Shown: one piece after another, positions 5,697 through 8,514 of the stretch
Position numbering within the stretch: the first letter of the stretch is position 1
How the letters are laid out: each line of letters begins with the position of its first letter
Origin: JBCDIQ01 sp039024295
GTDB taxonomy: Bacteria > Bacteroidota > Bacteroidia > J057
DNA length: 8,514 nucleotides
Direction: 5' to 3'
Assembly: GCA_039024295.1 (NCBI GenBank)
Contig: JBCDIQ010000263.1
Location: 1-8,514 of the forward strand
The notes under the pieces: generated by a model
Told to the model about the DNA's origin: nothing
The model's input: only the letters and a program-made list of their open reading frames with translations
Databases searched by the model: none
Translations under genes and position numbers: made by a program

Positions 5697-6083
5697 ATGA
5701 ATACTCCCGAGCAATCAGCCCAAATACCTTCTGAAGACCTGTTATTGGAGTCTTTGAAGAACGATATGGCCCAAGTGGGGGCGACCCTCAAAGTCCTGGC
5801 GGGACGTGTAATCAATGAAGGGGTATCTGATTACCCTGTGTTTGTTGCTTCTCAAACAGTGGTAGACATCGGCATGCCCATATTTGACCAGGATGCGTTG
5901 CCCCTTAACTGGTTTTTTTATGCCACCATCTTAGAGGATTTTGTGAAAAAAGGCATTGTCAAGCAAGAAAACCTATCTCGATTCCAGCGGACGTTTAATG
6001 ATCCTGAGGAAAAGGCTTGTATATTCCTGGTGACCCCAGAAGCCGGAAAATTTGTTTTTGTACCGTATGAGGTGGAGGAATAA
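5697..6083 (+). CDS. Conserved Bacteroidota hypothetical protein (128 aa)
   Basis: I recognise the general pattern of this protein as a conserved hypothetical of Bacteroidota, but no function is known to me. It begins with a Gln/Glu-rich helical segment and a helix (LLLESLKNDMAQVGATLKVLAG). It then has a mixed alpha/beta core with VSDYPVFVAS, DIGMPIFDQDALPLNWFFYA and ILEDFVKKGIV, and ends in the strand pattern CIFLVTPEAGKFVFVPYE. There is no signal peptide or membrane segment, so it should be cytoplasmic. A GTG at 5685 could add four residues; the ATG at 5697 fits the promoter position and the usual MN start better. Some 85 bases separate it from the acetyltransferase gene on the same strand, so a shared transcript is possible. 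Nothing in it points to a catalytic role. Confidence 0.75.
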   Translation: MNTPEQSAQIPSEDLLLESLKNDMAQVGATLKVLAGRVINEGVSDYPVFVASQTVVDIGMPIFDQDALPLNWFFYATILEDFVKKGIVKQENLSRFQRTFNDPEEKACIFLVTPEAGKFVFVPYEVEE

Positions 6084-6110
6084 CGGGAGGAGGTTTTAGG
6101 GAATAGCTAT

Positions 6111-6142
6111 TAGGTGATAGGTGCAGGGGTAAGTTGTAGGTG
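6111..6142 (+). repeat. Three TAGGTG copies in a purine-rich spacer
   Basis: TAGGTG occurs at 6111-6116, 6118-6123 and 6137-6142, within a stretch rich in G and A between the 5697 gene and the acetyltransferase gene. The copies are not evenly spaced and there are no clear stems. It may be a decayed short tandem repeat. No function is claimed. Confidence 0.35.
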
Positions 6143-6168
6143 AGGGGCAATTTATGAAAGCATAAAAG

Positions 6169-6615
6169 ATGATTCGTAAGGCAACACAAGACGATCTCCC
6201 AGGACTTGCTCGACTATTCGATGCATATCGGGTGTTTTACCGCAAGGAAAGCGACCTTGAGGCTGCTTCGGATTTTCTCAGCCAAAGGATGAAAAATAAC
6301 GATTCAGTGGTCTATGTGGCGGAATCGGATCAGGAACTGGCCGGATTTGTCCAGTTGTATCCCTTGTTTTCTTCTACGCGTATGCAGCGCCTATGGCTGC
6401 TGAATGATTTATTCGTGTCGCCTGATTTTCGGGGTAAGGGGATTTCGGTTCAGTTGATCGACCAGGCAAAGGAATTGGCCCGCCAGACCAATGCTGCCGG
6501 GTTGACACTGGAAACTGAAAAGTCGAATGTAATCGGAAATCAACTGTACCCAAGAACGGGATTTGATGCTGATGATGCCCATACCTGTTATTTCTGGGAA
6601 AATAAGGAAAGGTAA
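6169..6615 (+). CDS. GNAT-family N-acetyltransferase
   Basis: This 148-aa protein has the GNAT fold pattern. The N-terminal IRKATQDDLPGLARLF (2-17) is followed by the strand AGFVQLYPLFSS (58-69). Motif A then reads LLNDLFVSPDFRGKGIS (77-93), where Arg88-Gly-Lys-Gly91 forms the pyrophosphate-binding loop for acetyl-CoA. The C-terminal motif B region includes GNQLYPRTGFD (123-133), with a Tyr that in relatives acts as general acid. Such enzymes move an acetyl group from acetyl-CoA to an amine or amino group in the cytoplasm. The length and the motif spacing are normal. The substrate cannot be read from sequence. The closest general resemblance is to small-molecule or polyamine-type acetyltransferases, which is only a guess. 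It is convergent with the glycosyltransferase gene, with 18 bases between the stop codons. Confidence 0.9.
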   Translation: MIRKATQDDLPGLARLFDAYRVFYRKESDLEAASDFLSQRMKNNDSVVYVAESDQELAGFVQLYPLFSSTRMQRLWLLNDLFVSPDFRGKGISVQLIDQAKELARQTNAAGLTLETEKSNVIGNQLYPRTGFDADDAHTCYFWENKER

Positions 6616-6633
6616 CCCCTGTTGTACCTGGGC

Positions 6634-7662
6634 CTATGAAATGTCTAGTTCTGAAAATCGACGTTTGCCTTTGGCAAAATACGCCCAGACGATACTTTCA
6701 GCAAAAAAGCCCTTTCCTTTGGGGAATCCTGATACGCCTGAGGGGTACGTCTCCTTTCTTCGCTTCCTCCAGTAACCTGTCCGTAAGAAGAATCGCCAAT
6801 GGGCCTTGAATACAGCAACAATTACCGTAAAGTCTCCACTTGTGATGGCTTTGACTGCCCAAATTCCGTCTAGCACCAAACGTTGGAAAATTTTGGGAAA
6901 CAGCTGATCGTCTGGAAGATTTTTGTACATCATAACAAGGCTGTTATGAACGTTCAGGAAGGTTTTTCGTGGATTTCCCTGGGGCAAGGTACCTCCTCCT
7001 ACATGGTAGACCACACTAGCTGGTTCACACATGATACGATACCCATGGTTCCGGGCCCGCCAGCAAAAGTCAATTTCCTCCATATGGGCAAAAAATTCCT
7101 CTTCGAACAGCCCAATTTCATCTAGAACGGATTTTCTAATTAGACAGCAAGCACCTGTGGCCCAGGCTACCTCCATAGGAGCCTCATATTGCCCTTCATC
7201 CTCTTCTAGGGTATCAAACATCCTCCCCCGACAAAAAGGGTAGGCCAAGGCATCTAAAAACCCACCAGCAGCTCCTGCATATTCAAAGTGATTTTTCTGA
7301 TGGTAAGCGAGTACCTTGGGCTGAATGGCAGCAATGGAAGGATCCGTTTCTGCCATGTTAACCAAAGGCTCCAGCCATCCGGGGGTTACCTCCACATCGC
7401 TATTGAGCAGCACGACATAGGGGGAACTAATGGTTGAAACTGCCCGGTTATTTCCGCCAGTAAACCCATAGTTTTTGTCAAGTACCACCACCTCTACCTC
7501 TGGATAGTGGGCACCTAGCCATCCCACACTGCCATCAGTGGAGCCATTATCTGCAACAATGATTTTTACCGGGGCATAAGTGGTCGCCATTACTGAGGGC
7601 AGGAATTGTTCCAGCCAACTCCTGCCATTCCAGTTAAGGATGAGCACACTGACTTCTGGCAT
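6634..7662 (-). CDS. Family 2 glycosyltransferase
   Basis: This 342-aa protein is a GT-A fold glycosyltransferase of the rhamnosyl/galactofuranosyl transferase-like group. It opens with VSVLILNWNG (4-13) and contains the nucleotide-sugar loop VADNGSTDGS (36-45) and YGFTGGNNRA (65-74). The metal-binding NSDVE (87-91) stands in place of a classic DXD. The acceptor side has the ED-type motif HMEEIDFCWR (193-202), after WATGACCLIRKSVLDEIGLF. A hydrophobic stretch near 266-295 and a basic tail (YWRKRRK) suggest membrane association at the cytoplasmic face. It probably adds a sugar to a cell-surface glycan or O-antigen-type chain. Sugar and acceptor are unknown. Its ATG overlaps the ybaB stop codon by one base (TGATG), so it is likely translated by re-initiation. 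Confidence 0.92.
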   Translation of the reverse strand: MPEVSVLILNWNGRSWLEQFLPSVMATTYAPVKIIVADNGSTDGSVGWLGAHYPEVEVVVLDKNYGFTGGNNRAVSTISSPYVVLLNSDVEVTPGWLEPLVNMAETDPSIAAIQPKVLAYHQKNHFEYAGAAGGFLDALAYPFCRGRMFDTLEEDEGQYEAPMEVAWATGACCLIRKSVLDEIGLFEEEFFAHMEEIDFCWRARNHGYRIMCEPASVVYHVGGGTLPQGNPRKTFLNVHNSLVMMYKNLPDDQLFPKIFQRLVLDGIWAVKAITSGDFTVIVAVFKAHWRFFLRTGYWRKRRKETYPSGVSGFPKGKGFFAESIVWAYFAKGKRRFSELDIS

Positions 7663-8012
7663 CAGGAATTAAAGCCGAGTTTGCCCAGGTCCATTCCTGG
7701 GATATTTGGCATGTTGGGCATCATGCCTTGGGTGATTTGTTGCATTTCTTCCCGGCCACGGGCCTCTGCTTGGCTGAGTGCTTTGTTAACAGCAGCTGTG
7801 ATCAGATCCGCCATGATCTCTGGGTCATCCTTATCGATAATATCTGGATCAATTTCAATTTTGAGTACCTTCCGGTTGGCATTTGCCTTTACCCGTACCA
7901 TGCCTCCACCGGCTTCAGCTTCTACGACGATGTCATCCAAGCCTTCCTGCGCTTCTTTGAGCTGGCCCTGCATCTCCTGGATCTTCTTCATCATCTCATT
8001 GATATTGAACAT
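7662..8012 (-). CDS. ybaB: YbaB/EbfC nucleoid-associated protein
   Basis: This 116-aa protein has the usual YbaB/EbfC build: a Met/Gln-rich first helix (NEMMKKIQEMQGQLKEAQEG, 5-24), then strands with VVEAEAGGGMVRVKANANRK (29-48) and VLKIEIDPDII (49-59). A second long helix (ADLITAAVNKALSQAEARGR, 68-87) and a Met/Pro-rich tail (MMPNMPNIPGM) follow. The GGG-V-V pattern is the family hallmark. Such proteins form dimers with a tweezer shape that bind DNA and help organise the nucleoid. The gene often sits beside dnaX and recR in other phyla. Here it lies upstream of a glycosyltransferase and overlaps it by one base. The leader before the start has no clear Shine-Dalgarno sequence, as is common in Bacteroidota. 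The tail is slightly longer than in most members. Confidence 0.93.
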   Translation of the reverse strand: MFNINEMMKKIQEMQGQLKEAQEGLDDIVVEAEAGGGMVRVKANANRKVLKIEIDPDIIDKDDPEIMADLITAAVNKALSQAEARGREEMQQITQGMMPNMPNIPGMDLGKLGFNS

Positions 8013-8065
8013 AGTCTTTTTGCATTATAAGTTCGAGGTAAAAATACAGAAATAACCTCAATTAC

Positions 8066-8101
8066 TATAAAAATAAAAAGGCCGCCTGTGAAGGCGGCCT
8101 T
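8066..8101 (-). terminator. Intrinsic terminator of the T9SS-sorted protein gene
   Basis: A perfect nine-base stem, AAGGCCGCC (8078-8086) with GGCGGCCTT (8093-8101), encloses a six-base loop. On the minus strand the stem is followed by T-runs (TTTTTATTTTTA, about 8079 to 8068). It starts 22 bases after the stop codon at 8124. The plus strand lacks a T-run after the stem, so it serves only the minus-strand gene. It also shields ybaB from read-through. Confidence 0.9.
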
Positions 8102-8123
8102 GTGAGGTAATCTACGCTAACGC

Positions 8124-8514
8124 TTACAGCTTGGTCAGTTTTCCACTAGAAACCTGATCGCCATTGGTCAACTTGTACATATAAGTCCCTGTATTGAGGT
8201 CCTCAACATTTACTTGATGCACCGGAGCCTCGTTGAGCACCTTCTCAAGGACTATCTGACCTTGAATATTGTAGATGGTCAGAACTCCATTGTAACGGGT
8301 ATCAGCAAGTTCTACAGTCAACTGAGTGCTTACCGGATTCGGATACACGTTCAGCTTAGCACTTTCTGCAAAACGGATTTCTACGATATTGGAGTAGCTA
8401 AACTCACCATCAAATTCCTTCTGCTTCAAGCGGTAGTAATTGTTCCTGCTCATGGGAGAAGCATCTGTGTACTCATAAGCTGTAGCGTTACCAGTGGTAC
8501 CTTGACCTTCAACG
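8124..8514 (-). CDS. C-terminal end of a secreted protein with a T9SS sorting domain (partial)
   Basis: The frame stays open to the right edge, so only the last 129 or so codons are in the window; the first ATG inside (8453) is not the start. The visible part begins with VEGQGTTGNATAYEYTD, then NNYYRLKQKEFDGEFSYSNIVEIRF. This junction is typical of the segment before the sorting domain in large Bacteroidota exoproteins. The sorting domain itself is type A: LNVYPNPVSTQLTVEL, then GVLTIYNIQGQIVLEK and LNTGTYMYKLTNG, ending GKLTKL. By family knowledge it directs the protein across the outer membrane through the type IX system and is then cut off, leaving the product attached to the surface or released. 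The main function lies outside the window. The gene ends in a strong terminator. Confidence 0.92.
   Translation of the reverse strand, partial: VEGQGTTGNATAYEYTDASPMSRNNYYRLKQKEFDGEFSYSNIVEIRFAESAKLNVYPNPVSTQLTVELADTRYNGVLTIYNIQGQIVLEKVLNEAPVHQVNVEDLNTGTYMYKLTNGDQVSSGKLTKL

Noticed and set aside
6111..6142. CRISPR-like or structured repeat array
   Set aside because: Only three six-base units with uneven spacing and no spacers are present.
7606..8055. 149-codon plus-strand frame over ybaB
   Set aside because: It is a Ser/Ile-rich antisense shadow of ybaB, whose own protein is unmistakable.

Overview
The window reads as chromosomal DNA of a marine or environmental Bacteroidota, most likely a Saprospiria/Lewinella-type organism. 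Three things point there: a C-terminal type IX secretion sorting domain at the right edge, promoters of the Bacteroidota kind (TTTG, then TAnnTTTG) with almost no Shine-Dalgarno sequences, and conserved hypothetical proteins of the sort seen in that phylum. The genus is inferred and was not tested.

Left part (1-885): a toxin-antitoxin pair whose antitoxin is intact, while the RelE/ParE-type toxin directly after it carries one in-frame TAA at codon 46. An orphan stretch of coding-like sequence follows. Region 862-2294, minus strand: three small membrane or membrane-anchored proteins of unknown function (147, 93 and 128 aa). Between the first two lies a hybrid gene remnant. Its start copies the 128-aa gene and its end copies the 93-aa gene, so this locus once held a tandem duplication that collapsed by deletion.

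Region 2410-3600, minus strand: an exbB-exbD pair (proton-driven energiser of TonB-type transport) with a well-formed Bacteroidota promoter upstream. Region 3786-5488: a 225-aa basic protein that I do not recognise, convergent with a two-TM potassium channel bearing TrkA-N/TrkA-C (RCK) domains. Region 5649-6615, plus strand: a conserved Bacteroidota hypothetical with its own promoter, then a GNAT acetyltransferase.

Region 6634-8012, minus strand: ybaB/ebfC and a family 2 glycosyltransferase, sharing one base at their stop/start junction. At the right edge is the 3' end of a large secreted protein with a T9SS sorting domain, followed by a strong intrinsic terminator (8066-8101).

Most of the window is ordinary housekeeping and accessory chromosome. 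The parts most worth a second look are the nonsense-broken toxin beside an intact antitoxin, and the duplicated and collapsed small membrane-protein locus downstream of exbBD. I saw no CRISPR array, insertion sequence, tRNA or rRNA.
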